Origin: JAPPHA01 sp963662815
GTDB taxonomy: Bacteria > Pseudomonadota > Alphaproteobacteria > Rhodobacterales > Rhodobacteraceae
Direction: 5' to 3'
Length of the DNA stretch: 64,000 nt
Assembly: GCA_963662815.2 (NCBI GenBank)
Contig: CAXXWA010000029.1
Location: 186,001 to 250,000 of the forward strand
In this document: in pieces, positions 26,722 through 36,800 of the stretch
Layout: every line of letters starts with the position of its first letter
Position numbering within the stretch: position 1 is the stretch's first letter
The notes under the pieces: generated by a model
Told to the model about the DNA's origin: nothing
The model's database searches: none
Seen by the model: only the letters and a program-made list of their open reading frames with translations
Position numbers and translations under genes: made by a program

Positions 26722-27813
26722 ATGCGCGAGGACGGGAGCGGCTACCTGAGGAACGCCTGGTATGTCGCCGGCTTCAGCAGGGACTACGGGCGGGAACTCG
26801 CGGCAGAGACGTTTCTCGGCGACGAGATCGTTCTCTTTCGCCAGGAGGACGGGACGCCGGTCGCCCTCGAGAACGCCTGCCCGCACCGCAAGCTGCCGCT
26901 CTCGAAAGGCAGGCTGAACGGCGACGCGGTCGAATGCGGCTATCACGGGCTCACCTTCGGCCGAACCGGCGCCTGCATCGCGGCGCCGACCCAACCCGGA
27001 AACATTCCGGCGCGCGCGCGTGTGCGCTCCTATCCGGTCGTGGACAGATACCGGTTGCTCTGGATCTGGATGGGCGATCCTGGCGAAGCGGATCCGGACC
27101 TGATCTTCCCGATCGAGAACTACGACGATCCTCGCTGGGGGCTGACCGACGGCGGGCGAATGGAGATCAACTGCAACTACCTGTGGATGGTGGACAACCT
27201 TCTCGACCCGAGCCATGTGGCCTGGGTCCATGTCGGATCATTCGGCGGCGCCGGGACCGACGACGAGCCGCTGGAGATCGAGCGGACCCGGCGCGGCATC
27301 GTGGTGTCCCGCTGGATTTGCGACAGGCCGCCGTCGCCGTACTACGCAAGCCTCGTGAAGTTCAGCGGCAACTGCGACCGGCTCCAGCACTACGAGATGT
27401 GCTTTCCCGCAATCGGGTTGAACAAGTCGGTCTACACGCCCGCGGGCACGGGCGGGCGGGGGGCGCCGGAAGTCTCCGACACCTACGTCAACATATCCTA
27501 CCACTTCATGACTCCGATCGACGCCGGCCGTACGCGCTACGTCTGGTTCCAGCATCGCAACACCGATCCCGACGACAGTTCCGTGTCGGAAAGCATGAAC
27601 GCGGGTGCCCTCGCGGCGTTCGAAGAAGACCGGGAAGTCCTCGAACTGGTGCATGCGGGAATGCAGAACCCGGCGACTCCGAGCATCGATCTCGGCCTTG
27701 ATGCCGGCGCGAAACTGTTCCGCCTGCAACTCGGGCGCCTTGTCGACGCCGAAACCGCGGAAGCGGGCAAGGCCCGGTTGGCGCCGGACGGCGGCCGGGA
27801 GAACGGAAGTTGA
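26722..27813 (+). CDS. Rieske non-heme iron oxygenase, alpha subunit (VanA-like)
   Basis: 363 aa from MREDGSGYLRNAWYVAG. The N-terminal Rieske domain has CPHRKLPLSKG (C-x-H) near residue 54 and CGYHGLTFG (C-x-x-H) near 72. The mononuclear iron site is DNLLDPSHVAWVH near 158-170, matching vanillate/toluenesulfonate O-demethylases. Such enzymes split ether or N-methyl bonds or hydroxylate rings. No reductase gene lies beside it, so it probably borrows the Rieske ferredoxin at 25015 or a distant reductase. A TTG start of the next gene overlaps its stop. Confidence 0.9.
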   Translation: MREDGSGYLRNAWYVAGFSRDYGRELAAETFLGDEIVLFRQEDGTPVALENACPHRKLPLSKGRLNGDAVECGYHGLTFGRTGACIAAPTQPGNIPARARVRSYPVVDRYRLLWIWMGDPGEADPDLIFPIENYDDPRWGLTDGGRMEINCNYLWMVDNLLDPSHVAWVHVGSFGGAGTDDEPLEIERTRRGIVVSRWICDRPPSPYYASLVKFSGNCDRLQHYEMCFPAIGLNKSVYTPAGTGGRGAPEVSDTYVNISYHFMTPIDAGRTRYVWFQHRNTDPDDSSVSESMNAGALAAFEEDREVLELVHAGMQNPATPSIDLGLDAGAKLFRLQLGRLVDAETAEAGKARLAPDGGRENGS

Positions 27814-28499
27814 CCGTCACCACTTGCGTCTTCGACGCGTACGGAACGCTCTTCGACGTCTCGGCGGCTGCGAGGAACTGCGCCCGGGAACCCGCGTGGT
27901 CCGTCTTGGAGGGGCGCTGGCAGAAACTTGCCGGCGACTGGCGCGCGAAGCAGCTCCAGTACACCTGGCTCCGCGCCGTCACGGGCGCCCACGCGGACTT
28001 CTGGGAAGTGACGGCGGAGGCCCTCGACTGGGCGCTCGAGGCGTCCGGAGTCGAAGGCGATCCGGAATTGCGGGAACGGCTGCTGGCCCTCTACTGGGAG
28101 CTTGGCGCATACGACGAGGTGGCGCGGGTACTTGCCGAACTCCGGACGGCGGGCCTTGCGACCGCGATACTCTCGAACGGTTCGCCGGACATGCTTCTGG
28201 GCGCCGTGAGATCGGCGGGAATAGAGGAACTGCTAGACGACATTCTGAGCGTCGAGAGCGTCGGCGTCTTCAAGCCGCATGCTTCTGTCTACGAACTGGT
28301 GGAGAAGCGGCTGAACGCGAAGCCCGCCAACGTTCTCTTCGTCTCGTCGAACGGCTGGGATGCGGCGGCAGGCGCGGGATTCGGCTTCCGGTCCGTCTGG
28401 GTCAACCGCGCCGGAGAGCCCCTGGACCGGCTGCCCTGGCAACCCGCCCATGTGCTCGCGGACCTCTCGGACGTTCCCGGACTCGCGCGGTCGCTCTGA
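27810..28499 (+). CDS. HAD type II haloacid dehalogenase-like hydrolase
   Basis: 229 aa from TTG, overlapping the oxygenase stop by four bases. HAD motifs: nucleophile in VFDAYGTLFDVSAAA at residues 7-12, motif II AILSNGSPDML near 115, lysine in GVFKPHASVYEL near 150, and motif IV VSSNGWDAAAGAGFGF near 175. The DAYGTLFDV and SSN-WD-A-G elements are those of L-2-haloacid dehalogenases. Dehalogenase activity is plausible but not certain, because other type II HADs share these motifs. Confidence 0.85.
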   Translation: MTVTTCVFDAYGTLFDVSAAARNCAREPAWSVLEGRWQKLAGDWRAKQLQYTWLRAVTGAHADFWEVTAEALDWALEASGVEGDPELRERLLALYWELGAYDEVARVLAELRTAGLATAILSNGSPDMLLGAVRSAGIEELLDDILSVESVGVFKPHASVYELVEKRLNAKPANVLFVSSNGWDAAAGAGFGFRSVWVNRAGEPLDRLPWQPAHVLADLSDVPGLARSL

Positions 28500-29326
28500 T
28501 GGCGGCATTCACGACATCCGACGGGCTCGAGATCTTTTTTCTTGACGAAGGAGACCGGACCGCGCTTCCCGTACTCTGCCTGCCCGGCCTGACCCGGAAC
28601 GAAACGGACTTCGATCACGTTGCGCCGCATCTCCGCGACGTGCGGCTGATCCGCATGGCGTTTCGCGGAAGGGGCCGGTCCGGACGGGACGGAAACTTCC
28701 GCAACTACGCCGTCCCCGTCGAGGCGCGGGACGCCCTGGAACTCCTGGACCACCTCGACATTTCCCGTGCCGCGATCCTCGGCACCTCGCGGGGCGGCAT
28801 CGTCGCCATGTATCTCGCTGCAACGAACAGGCATCGCCTTGCAGGCGTCGCTCTAAACGACATTGGACCGGTGCTGGAATCCGAAGGCCGGGAAAACATC
28901 CTCGGGTTCCTCGGGAAGCAGCCGCAGGAGACATCGATCGAGGAACTTGCGCAAGCCATGGCCGACCGCACTCCAGGGTTCGTCGGCGTGCCGCGGGAGC
29001 GGTGGGAGTTCCTGACAGCGAACAGCGTCATCGACACCGCTTCCGGTTTCCGGCTCAATTACGACCCCAAGCTGCGCGATGCCGTTCTGGAACAGACGAG
29101 GCACTCCCTGGACGCCTGGCCGTTTTTCGACGCGCTCGAGGGGCTGCCGCTGGCGCTGCTGCGGGGCGAAAACTCCGGCCTTCTTTCGGCCGGCACCGCA
29201 GCCGAGATGCGTCGCCGGCGACCGGACATGATCTACGCGGAGATTCCGGACCGCGGCCACTGCCCCTTCCTCGACGAGCCGGAAAGCGTCGCCGCGATCC
29301 GTCGCTGGCTGCAGCAGCTCCAGTGA
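28499..29326 (+). CDS. Alpha/beta hydrolase
   Basis: 275 aa. Fold landmarks: LCLPGLTRNETDFDHVAPHL near residue 28 (oxyanion-hole region), FRGRGRSGRDG near 55, nucleophile elbow GTSRGGIVA near 98, an acid in LRGENSGLLS near 224, and the catalytic histidine in RGHCPFLDEPE near 250. The ATG overlaps the HAD stop and the 3' end overlaps the next gene. Substrate is unknown; an ester or C-C hydrolase within the oxidative operon is reasonable. Confidence 0.87.
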   Translation: MAAFTTSDGLEIFFLDEGDRTALPVLCLPGLTRNETDFDHVAPHLRDVRLIRMAFRGRGRSGRDGNFRNYAVPVEARDALELLDHLDISRAAILGTSRGGIVAMYLAATNRHRLAGVALNDIGPVLESEGRENILGFLGKQPQETSIEELAQAMADRTPGFVGVPRERWEFLTANSVIDTASGFRLNYDPKLRDAVLEQTRHSLDAWPFFDALEGLPLALLRGENSGLLSAGTAAEMRRRRPDMIYAEIPDRGHCPFLDEPESVAAIRRWLQQLQ

Positions 29327-30303
29327 GCGACATCGGGAGAATCCGGGCGGCCGCCGGACGGCTTGCGGGTCATGCGAGAAGAACGCCGTTGCTTTCGTCG
29401 CCCGTCCTCGACGGGTTGGCCGGCCGGCGCGTGCACGTGAAGGCTGAGTGCCTCCAGCACACGGGATCCTTCAAGTTCCGCGGCGCTTTCTCGGCAGTGA
29501 CGGCGCTGGACCCGGAGGCTGCGTCTCGGGGGGTCATCGCCTTCTCGTCCGGGAATCACGCGCAGGGCATCGCGCTTGCCGCGCAGCGCCGCAGGATCCC
29601 TGCGTGCATTGTCATGCCCTCGGACGCGCCGGAGGTGAAGATCCGGAATACCCGCGCGCATGACGCCGAGGTCGTTCTATACGACCGCGCGGCGGAAAAC
29701 CGCGAAGACGTTGTGGCCCGGGTCAACGAGGGCCGCGGCATGACGCTGGTTCGCCCGTTCGACGACCCGTTCGTCATCGCGGGCCAGGGCACCGTCGGGC
29801 TGGAAATCGCCGAGCAGTCCGCGCTGGCCGGCGCCGGTCGCTGCGACGTTCTCGTCAGCTGCGGCGGCGGCGGCCTTACGTCCGGTATCGCGCTCGCGCT
29901 GGCAGAGGCGGCGCTGGAACTTCGGACCCGGCCCTGCGAACCGGAGGGCTTCGACGACGTGTCGAGGTCGCTGGCCTCCGGAAGGATCGAAGCCAACGAG
30001 CGCTCGACGGGTTCCCTCTGCGACGCGATCATGACCGAGTCGCCGGGGGCGCTTACCTTTCCGATCATGCAGCGGCTTTCGGGACCCGGAATAGTGGTCA
30101 GCGAGCTGGAGTGCCTTCACGCCATGGCGGTCGCGTTTTCCTGCCTGAAGATCGTCGTCGAGCCGGGCGGCGCGGCGGCGCTCGCCGCGGCCCTGTTCCA
30201 CGGAGAGGAGATCCCGGGCGAAGAGGTGATCGCCGTGGCTACGGGCGGCAACGTGGATGCCGCCGTGTTTCGCAGGGCGCTCGAGATGTTCGGATCGTCC
30301 TGA
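29323..30303 (+). CDS. Threonine dehydratase/serine racemase-like PLP enzyme
   Basis: 326 aa from GTG in a GTGA overlap with the hydrolase. Fold-type II PLP enzyme with the Schiff-base lysine in GSFKFRGAFSA near residue 50, SSGNHAQGIALAA near 78, and the phosphate-binding SCGGGGLTSGIALA near 180. It lacks the ACT regulatory domain of biosynthetic IlvA. Catabolic threonine dehydratase, serine racemase and threo-3-hydroxyaspartate dehydratase all have this size. As the last gene of the Rieske operon it may act on a product amino acid. Confidence 0.85.
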   Translation: MSDIGRIRAAAGRLAGHARRTPLLSSPVLDGLAGRRVHVKAECLQHTGSFKFRGAFSAVTALDPEAASRGVIAFSSGNHAQGIALAAQRRRIPACIVMPSDAPEVKIRNTRAHDAEVVLYDRAAENREDVVARVNEGRGMTLVRPFDDPFVIAGQGTVGLEIAEQSALAGAGRCDVLVSCGGGGLTSGIALALAEAALELRTRPCEPEGFDDVSRSLASGRIEANERSTGSLCDAIMTESPGALTFPIMQRLSGPGIVVSELECLHAMAVAFSCLKIVVEPGGAAALAAALFHGEEIPGEEVIAVATGGNVDAAVFRRALEMFGSS

Positions 30304-30318
30304 GGAAGCGCGGCGCGG

Positions 30319-32811
30319 CTACCCGTCCGCCCGAATCCGCGCGTGCCGGGGATCATACGGGCTCTCGGCAACCACTTCCGCTTCCCACAACCGGTTCTGC
30401 ATGCGGATCTTCAGTTCCCGGCCAGGATGAGCCGCATCGGGAGTCACGTAGCCCATGCCGATCGAGCGGCCGAAATGCACGGAGTATCCGCCCGAGGTCA
30501 GGCGGCCGACGCGATTCCCGCCGGCATCGTAGAGCGCTTCCCGGCCCCACGGGTCCATGTCGTCAGGGCCGTCGACGAGGCAGGTCACGCACTTGAACCG
30601 CACCCCCGTGTCCACCATGGCGGACTTGCCCAGAAAGTCCTTCGTCAGGTCCACGAACCTGCCGAGATCGGCTTCGAGCGGCGTCGCATCCCGGCCGAGT
30701 TCGGTCCCGAACGCCCTGTAGCTCTTTTCCTGCCTCAGCCAGTTCTGCGCACGCGCGCCGACAAGCCCGAGTCCGACCGACTCTCCCGCATCCATGATAA
30801 GGTCGAACAGGTAGTTCTGCATTTCGGCGGGATGGTGGAGCTCCCATCCGAGTTCCCCGGTGTAGGAGACCCGTACGCCCAGGAGCGGGCACATGCCGAA
30901 CTCGACCCTGCGCGCCGAGAGCCATGGGAAGCGCCGGTTCGAGAGCGCCGACGCCGGATCCTCGTCGCAGATGACCTTGCGGAGCAGGTCCCGGGACTTC
31001 GGGCCGGCGACGGCGAAGACTCCCCACTGCGAGGTCACGTCCTGGATCTCGATCCGACCGAACCTGTCTTCCGCGTCTTCCGCGCTTTTCCGGAGGTAGT
31101 CGCCGTCATAGTCCGCCCAGGCGCCGGCCGACACCAGGTAGTACTCGTTCTCCTTCGGCCGGATCACCGTGTATTCGGTGCGGGTGGTCCCTGCCGGGGT
31201 CAGCGCGTACGTCAGGTTCATGCGTCCGACCGCGGGCAGCCGGTTGCAGGTGAACCAGTCCAGGAATGCGGTCGCTCCGGATCCGCGAACCACGTGCTTG
31301 GCGAACGCGGTCGCATCGATCATGCCGACGCCCTCGCGAATCGCGCGGGCCTCCTCGACGGCGTATTGCCACCAGCCGCCGCGCCGAAAGCTTCGTGACG
31401 CGCGGTCGTCGAATCCCTCCGGCGCGAAGTAGTTCGGCCGCTCCCAGCCGTTAACAGCGCCGAACTGGGCGCCCCGCGCCCGCATCCGGTCATGGCACGG
31501 CGCCGTCCGAAGCGGCCGGCAGGCCTCCCGTTCCTCGTCCGGATGATGCAGGATGTAGACGTGTTCGTAGCACTCCTCGTTCTTGCGGGCCGCATATTCC
31601 GTCGTCATCCAGCTTCCGTAGCGTTTCGGATCGAGGCTCGCCATGTCGATCTCCGCCTCACCCTCGACGATCATCTGGGCCAAGTAGTGGCCGACGCCCC
31701 CCGCGGCGGTGATTCCGAAGCTGAATCCTTCCGCCAGCCACATGTTCCTGAGCCCCGGAGCCGGGCCGACGAGGGGGTTGCCGTCCGGCGTGTAGCAGAT
31801 CGGTCCGTTGAAATCGTCCTTGAGGCCGACCGTCTCGGTGGACGGAATCCTGTGGATCATCGACATGTACTCCGCCTCGATCCGGTCGAGGTCGAGAGGA
31901 AAGAGATCAGCCCGGAAGCTCTCGGGCACCCTGTATTCGAATCGGGCGGGGGCGCCCCGCTCGTATGGTCCGAGAATCCACCCCCCGCGTTCCTCGCGCA
32001 CGTACCACTTGGCGTCGGCGTCCCTGAGGACCGGATGCTCGGGGTGCGCTTCCCTGAATTCGACAAGCGCAGCATCAGCTTCGGTGACGATGTACTGGTG
32101 TTCGACCGGGATTGCAGGAATCCTGATGCCGAGCAGATGCGCCGTGCGCTGGGCATGGTTGCCCGTGGCAGTGATTACATGTTCAGCCCGGACTTCGAAC
32201 TTGTCCTCGCCGGCGACCAGGTTGCCGCCCTTGTCGGCCATGCGCGAGCCGCGCACGATCCACTCGCTGCCTGTCCACTCGAGACTGTCGACCTGCGTCT
32301 TTCGATGGATGTCCACGCCGCGCTGACGCGCACCCTTGGCCATGGCCTGGGTCACGTCCGCCGGGTTGATGTAGCCGTCGGTCGGATGGAAGATCGCACC
32401 CTTCAGATCGCCTGTCCTGACCAGCGGCCAGCGTTCCGCGATGTCGCCCGGCGACAGCCATTCGTAGGGAATGCCGACGGTTTCGGCCGTCGACGCATAC
32501 AGCATGAACTCGTCCATCCGGTCATCCGTCCGCGCCATGCGCAGGTTGCCGACCACGTAGAATCCCGGATCAAGGCCGGTTTCCCCCTCGAGCGCCTTGT
32601 AGAATTTGACGGAATAGTCGTGAATGTGGCTCGTCGCGTAGGACATGTTGAAGAGCGGCAGCAGACCGGCGGCATGCCAGGTCGAGCCGGACGTCAATTC
32701 GTCCCTTTCGAGGAGCGCGACATCGCTCCAGCCCGCCCGCGCGAGATGATAGGCGATTGACGTGCCGACGGCGCCGCCGCCGACGACGCAGGCTCTGACA
32801 TGTGTTTTCAT
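30319..32811 (-). CDS. FAD-dependent dimethylglycine/sarcosine dehydrogenase-like protein with GcvT domain
   Basis: 830 aa from MKTHVRACVVGGG. N-terminal DAO-type FAD domain: VVGGGAVGTSIAYHLARAG at residue 8 and SGSTWHAAGLLPL near 40, where the family attaches flavin covalently to histidine. EGFSFGITAAGGVGHYLAQM is near 365. A bridging FAO_M region runs to about 440, then a C-terminal GcvT folate domain (GMIDATAFAKHVVRGSGA, YTGELGWELH, SGGYSVHFGRSIGMGYV). It demethylates dimethylglycine or a similar amine with one-carbon transfer. Convergent with the threonine-dehydratase-like gene, 15 bp apart. Confidence 0.9.
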   Translation of the reverse strand: MKTHVRACVVGGGAVGTSIAYHLARAGWSDVALLERDELTSGSTWHAAGLLPLFNMSYATSHIHDYSVKFYKALEGETGLDPGFYVVGNLRMARTDDRMDEFMLYASTAETVGIPYEWLSPGDIAERWPLVRTGDLKGAIFHPTDGYINPADVTQAMAKGARQRGVDIHRKTQVDSLEWTGSEWIVRGSRMADKGGNLVAGEDKFEVRAEHVITATGNHAQRTAHLLGIRIPAIPVEHQYIVTEADAALVEFREAHPEHPVLRDADAKWYVREERGGWILGPYERGAPARFEYRVPESFRADLFPLDLDRIEAEYMSMIHRIPSTETVGLKDDFNGPICYTPDGNPLVGPAPGLRNMWLAEGFSFGITAAGGVGHYLAQMIVEGEAEIDMASLDPKRYGSWMTTEYAARKNEECYEHVYILHHPDEEREACRPLRTAPCHDRMRARGAQFGAVNGWERPNYFAPEGFDDRASRSFRRGGWWQYAVEEARAIREGVGMIDATAFAKHVVRGSGATAFLDWFTCNRLPAVGRMNLTYALTPAGTTRTEYTVIRPKENEYYLVSAGAWADYDGDYLRKSAEDAEDRFGRIEIQDVTSQWGVFAVAGPKSRDLLRKVICDEDPASALSNRRFPWLSARRVEFGMCPLLGVRVSYTGELGWELHHPAEMQNYLFDLIMDAGESVGLGLVGARAQNWLRQEKSYRAFGTELGRDATPLEADLGRFVDLTKDFLGKSAMVDTGVRFKCVTCLVDGPDDMDPWGREALYDAGGNRVGRLTSGGYSVHFGRSIGMGYVTPDAAHPGRELKIRMQNRLWEAEVVAESPYDPRHARIRADG

Positions 32812-32966
32812 GATAGCATCCGGAACCGGGTTCGAGGGCTGGTTTCGCATCTATTCGCAGATTCAAGGAGAAAGTAAACGCTCGCGGGCGGCGGAATATG
32901 CGCCGATGCCGACCTGCGCTTGCGCATGGCATCCGGAACGGACGCTTGCGCAGGCAGCGCCCGGCG

Positions 32967-34178
32967 CTAGCCGAGAACGGTTTCGAGGTCGGCGATGAGG
33001 TCCCCGGGATCCTCCAGTCCCACGGAGAACCGGAAAATGCCGTCTCCCGCAAAAGCCCGGTACGCGTCCAGCTGCGCGCCCTGGAGCCTGAAGCTGCTCT
33101 CGTTGAGATCGTCCGTCGGCAGCCAGAACACGAGGCTGCGATGGTGCCCCAGTGAAACCGCGTAGTGGATGACCTCGAACGCCTTCATCATCGATTCCGC
33201 GATGCGGTCGCCCGCTTGCCGGTCGCCGACCTGGAACGTCAGCATGCCGCCGAAGTTCTCCATCTGACGGCGCGCCAAAGCGTGCTGGGGGTGGCTCTCG
33301 AGTCCGGGATAGAATACGCGCGTCACCGTGGGATGCGCTTCGAGCCACCTGGCAATGGCAAGGGCGTTTTCCTGGTGGCAGCTCATCCGGATGGGAAGAG
33401 TCGCGGCGCCGCGCGCCACGAGCCACGCATTGAATGGCGACATGACCCCGCCGTGGTGAATGCAGGCCTCGGTTCGCAGCCTGGCGACGAGTTCGCGCGA
33501 CCCGGCCACCGCGCCGCCGATCGCATCGCCGTGGCCGCCGATGTACTTGGTGACCGAGTGCATGACGAGGTCGACGCCATGATCGCGCGGCCGCGTGGAC
33601 ACGGGGGTCTGGTAGGTGGAATCGCATGAAACGATGGCGCCAACCGCATGGGCGAGGTCGGCCACGGCGCGCAGGTCGGTCAGACGCATGATCGGGTTCG
33701 CCGGGGATTCGACATGGACAAGCCGGGTGGCAGGGCGAAGCGCATTCGCAAGCGCGTCGAGATCCGACGTGTCGACGAAGGTCACCTCGACACCGAGTCG
33801 TGTCAGCGTGTCGCGCGCCAGTTCGGCGACGCCGGCGTATGTCACGTCCGACACGACCGCGTGATCTCCTGCCGACAGGAAGGTCAGGAATATCGCCGAA
33901 GCCGCACCCATGCCGGAGGCGAAGCACGCGCAGTCTTCCGCTCCTTCGAGCGCTGCGATCTTGCGCCCGAGCATGTCTACCGTCGGATTGCCCCAGCGGC
34001 CGTAGAGATACGGGCTGTCGTCAGAGAGCCCGTGCGCCGAAAACCCGGCGGCTTCTTCGACCTTGTACGTTGACGACATGTGAAGCGCCGGGGCGGCGTC
34101 CCGCGTCGCCGGACCCGGCCGTTCCCCTGCGTGAATCGCCGTAGTCCTCATGCCTGCCGCGTGGTTCCGCCGTGCCAT
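32967..34178 (-). CDS. Cys/Met metabolism PLP enzyme (cystathionine gamma-synthase/lyase or methionine gamma-lyase type)
   Basis: 403 aa. Seen: YLYGRWGNPTVDMLGRKIAALE near 58 (PLP-phosphate Tyr/Arg), ASGMGAASAIFLTFLSAGD near 88, DSTYQTPVSTRP near 187 (Asp), the Schiff-base lysine in MHSVTKYIGGHGDAIGG near 210, and RFSVGLEDPGDLIADLE at the end. I choose the ATG at 34178 because GGAGG lies eight bases upstream; the ATG at 34193 has no such site. The exact reaction in this family cannot be read from motifs alone. Confidence 0.88.
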   Translation of the reverse strand: MARRNHAAGMRTTAIHAGERPGPATRDAAPALHMSSTYKVEEAAGFSAHGLSDDSPYLYGRWGNPTVDMLGRKIAALEGAEDCACFASGMGAASAIFLTFLSAGDHAVVSDVTYAGVAELARDTLTRLGVEVTFVDTSDLDALANALRPATRLVHVESPANPIMRLTDLRAVADLAHAVGAIVSCDSTYQTPVSTRPRDHGVDLVMHSVTKYIGGHGDAIGGAVAGSRELVARLRTEACIHHGGVMSPFNAWLVARGAATLPIRMSCHQENALAIARWLEAHPTVTRVFYPGLESHPQHALARRQMENFGGMLTFQVGDRQAGDRIAESMMKAFEVIHYAVSLGHHRSLVFWLPTDDLNESSFRLQGAQLDAYRAFAGDGIFRFSVGLEDPGDLIADLETVLG

Positions 34179-34193
34179 ACTCTCGTCCTCCAT

Positions 34194-34747
34194 GGTATCC
34201 GACCTGTTCCGCGTCGGGGTTCGTCCAGATCCGGGCCGGCGTCGGGAAAGCGTGGACGGAGTGCGTTCCGGGCCCGCCAGACACGGAAGACACGGAATAC
34301 CGCTTGCCCGCCGACGTCGAAAGCGACCCGACCTCGGCACGACTGAAGGTTGCGCAGGATGGTCGGATTTGTCCACGGCGAAGTCCGTGCGCCCCGTCAA
34401 CGCAACCTCTGTCACGGAAATCAACCGATGGAGCCGGCCATGGCCGTACGAGTCCGTGCGTCCGCGGAGTGCAGCCCGTGCCGGCACCTTGCCCTTTCGA
34501 GGCCGGGCCGAAGTTCGGCTTCCGGTTCGCAGCCTTGCTTACAGCTCCGAGATTCGGGAGCTGCGCCGGAACACGGGCGGCGCGCATCGCCCGGGTATGG
34601 GGCGGTGACAGGGCCCGGATTGGTCAAGTCCAAAAAACTTCGCAATTCATCTCCACACGGCCCGCGGGTTGTGGCATGGCCGACTGCCATCGGCGGGTGG
34701 CCCGCTGTCCGATTCGCAGTGCGGACTCAACTGGAAAGGCGAAGTCG
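34194..34747. other. 550-bp gap before the oligopeptidase gene
   Basis: No gene recognised. Frames open on both strands follow from base composition. It should hold the promoters of the PLP enzyme (leftward) and the M3 peptidase (rightward). A run of A near 34630 is the only AT-rich spot. Confidence 0.5.
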
Positions 34748-36800
34748 ATGAACGGAAATCCACTGCTGGCTTCGGATTGGGACCGACCGTTCGGACTTCC
34801 ACCTTCGATGAAATCGGCACGCGCCACTTCCTTCCGGCCTACGAAGCCGCCCTGAAACAAGCGAGGAGGACATAAGGAAGATCGCCGACAACGCCGATGC
34901 GCCCAGTTTTCAGAACACGATCGGGGCCATGGAACTCGCCGACCGCCTCCTCGACCGAATCGGCGGCGTGTTCTGGAACCTTGCCGGCACCGACAACAAC
35001 GAAGAGATGGAGGAGCTGCAGCGCGAGCTGTCTCCGAAGCTTGCTGCATTCAACACCGAAACGCTGACCGATCCGGCGCTTTTCGCGAGGGTGCGGACGC
35101 TCTACGACAACCGGGGCGAACTCCGACTTGACCGTGAACAACTGCGCGTTCTCGAGCTCTATCACCGGATGTTCGTCCGTGCCGGCGCCGCTCTCGACGG
35201 CGAGGCGAGAGATCGCCTGGCCGAAATCATGAAAAGGCTTGCGGAGCTTGGAACGGCTTTCGGCCAGAACCTGCATGAAGATGAACGCAACTGGGTAATG
35301 CGACTGTCCGAAGAAGACCTCGACGGCTGTCCCGGGTTCGTGAAGTCGGCCGCCGCGGGCGCAGCGCGCGAGAGGGGGGATGCAGGGTATGCCATCACGC
35401 TCTCAAGGTCGCTCATCGTTCCGTTCCTCCAGTATTCTCCGCGCCGCGACCTGCGCGAGGCGGCATACCGCGCCTGGGTCTCGCGCGGTCGAAACGGCGG
35501 CGCGACAGACAATCGCGAGATTGTCCGCGAGACGCTCTCCCTCCGCGAGGAGCGTGCCCGGCTGCTTGGTTACGAGAGCTTCGCGGCATACCGCCTGGAG
35601 CCGGAGATGGCGAAGACCCCTTCCGCCGTCCGCGACCTGCTCACGGCGGTCTGGAAGCCGGCGCTGGAGGCCGCCTCCCGCGACGCACTGAAGCGAGTCG
35701 ACATCATGCGCAGCCGTGGCGAGAAGGGCGAGTTGATGGCCTGGGACTGGCACCATTACGGCGAGATGCTGCGGAAACGGGACCACGATCTCGACGAGGC
35801 GGACGTGAAGCCGTACCTGCAGCTCGACCGGATGATCGAAGCCGCCTTCTACTCCGCAAACCGCCTGTTCGGCCTGACCTTCGCGCCGCTTGATGTCACG
35901 CTTCACCATCCGGACGCCCGGGCTTGGGACGTCCGCAGGGACGGACGGCACCTTGCAGTATTCATCGGCGACTATTTCGCGAGGCCGTCGAAGCGGTCGG
36001 GAGCCTGGTGTTCGCGGTTTCGGCCGCAATCGAACCTCGACGGCGAAGTCCGTCCCATCGTGATAAACGTGTGCAACTTTGCGAAGCCGAGCGACGGGGA
36101 ACCATGCGTGCTGACGGTGGACGACGCGCGGACGCTATTCCACGAATTCGGGCACGCGCTTCACAGCATGCTGTCCGACGTGACGCATGCGTTCATTTCC
36201 GGCACAAACGTCGCGCTCGACTTCGTGGAATTGCCGAGCCAGCTCTTCGAACACTGGTTCCTCGTCCCCGAGGTTCTCGAAAGATTCGCCCGCCACGCCG
36301 AAACGGGGGCCGCGATTCCGGCCGAACTCGTGAAGCGGCTGATCGCCGCCGAAAACTTCGACCAGGGCTTCAGGTCAGTCGAGTTCATCGCTTCCGCGCT
36401 CGTCGACATCGCCTTCCACGACGGCCCCGCGCCGACCGATCCGATGGAGAAGGAAGCTGCCGTCCTCAGGGAAATCGGAATGCCGAAGGCGATCTCCATG
36501 CGCCATGCATCACCCCATTTCGCGCATGTATTTCAGGGGGGCGGTTACGCCAGCGGATACTATTCCTACATGTGGTCCGAAGTCCTGGACGCTGATGCCT
36601 TTGCGGCTTTCGAGGAAACAGGAGACGCATTCGACGCTGACACCGCGGTGCGGCTGCACGACCACGTTCTCTCTGCAGGCTCGAGCGAGGAACCGGAGGT
36701 ACTCTACAGGAGATTCCGCGGCAGGCTTCCGGATGTCGATGCCTTGCTCAGGAAGCGAGGATTCGCTGACGGGCCAAATTCAGGGAATGCGCCGGCATGA
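34748..36800 (+). pseudogene. M3-family oligopeptidase (Dcp/PrlC type) with two frameshifts near the 5' end
   Basis: From 34929 on the frame encodes 623 aa of a zinc oligopeptidase: HEFGHALHSM (HEXXH) near residue 403, FVELPSQLFEHW with the third ligand Glu, and GGYASGYYSYMWSEVLDADAF. The family N-terminus is split over other frames. MNGNPLLASDWDRPFGLPP starts at 34748; FDEIGTRHFLPAYEAALKQ continues one frame back from 34804; DIRKIADNADAPSFQNTIGA resumes another frame back from 34869. One missing base near 34802-34806 and one near 34866-34869 explain both shifts. With both repaired the protein is about 684 aa, normal length. AAAGG precedes the first ATG. Confidence 0.85.
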
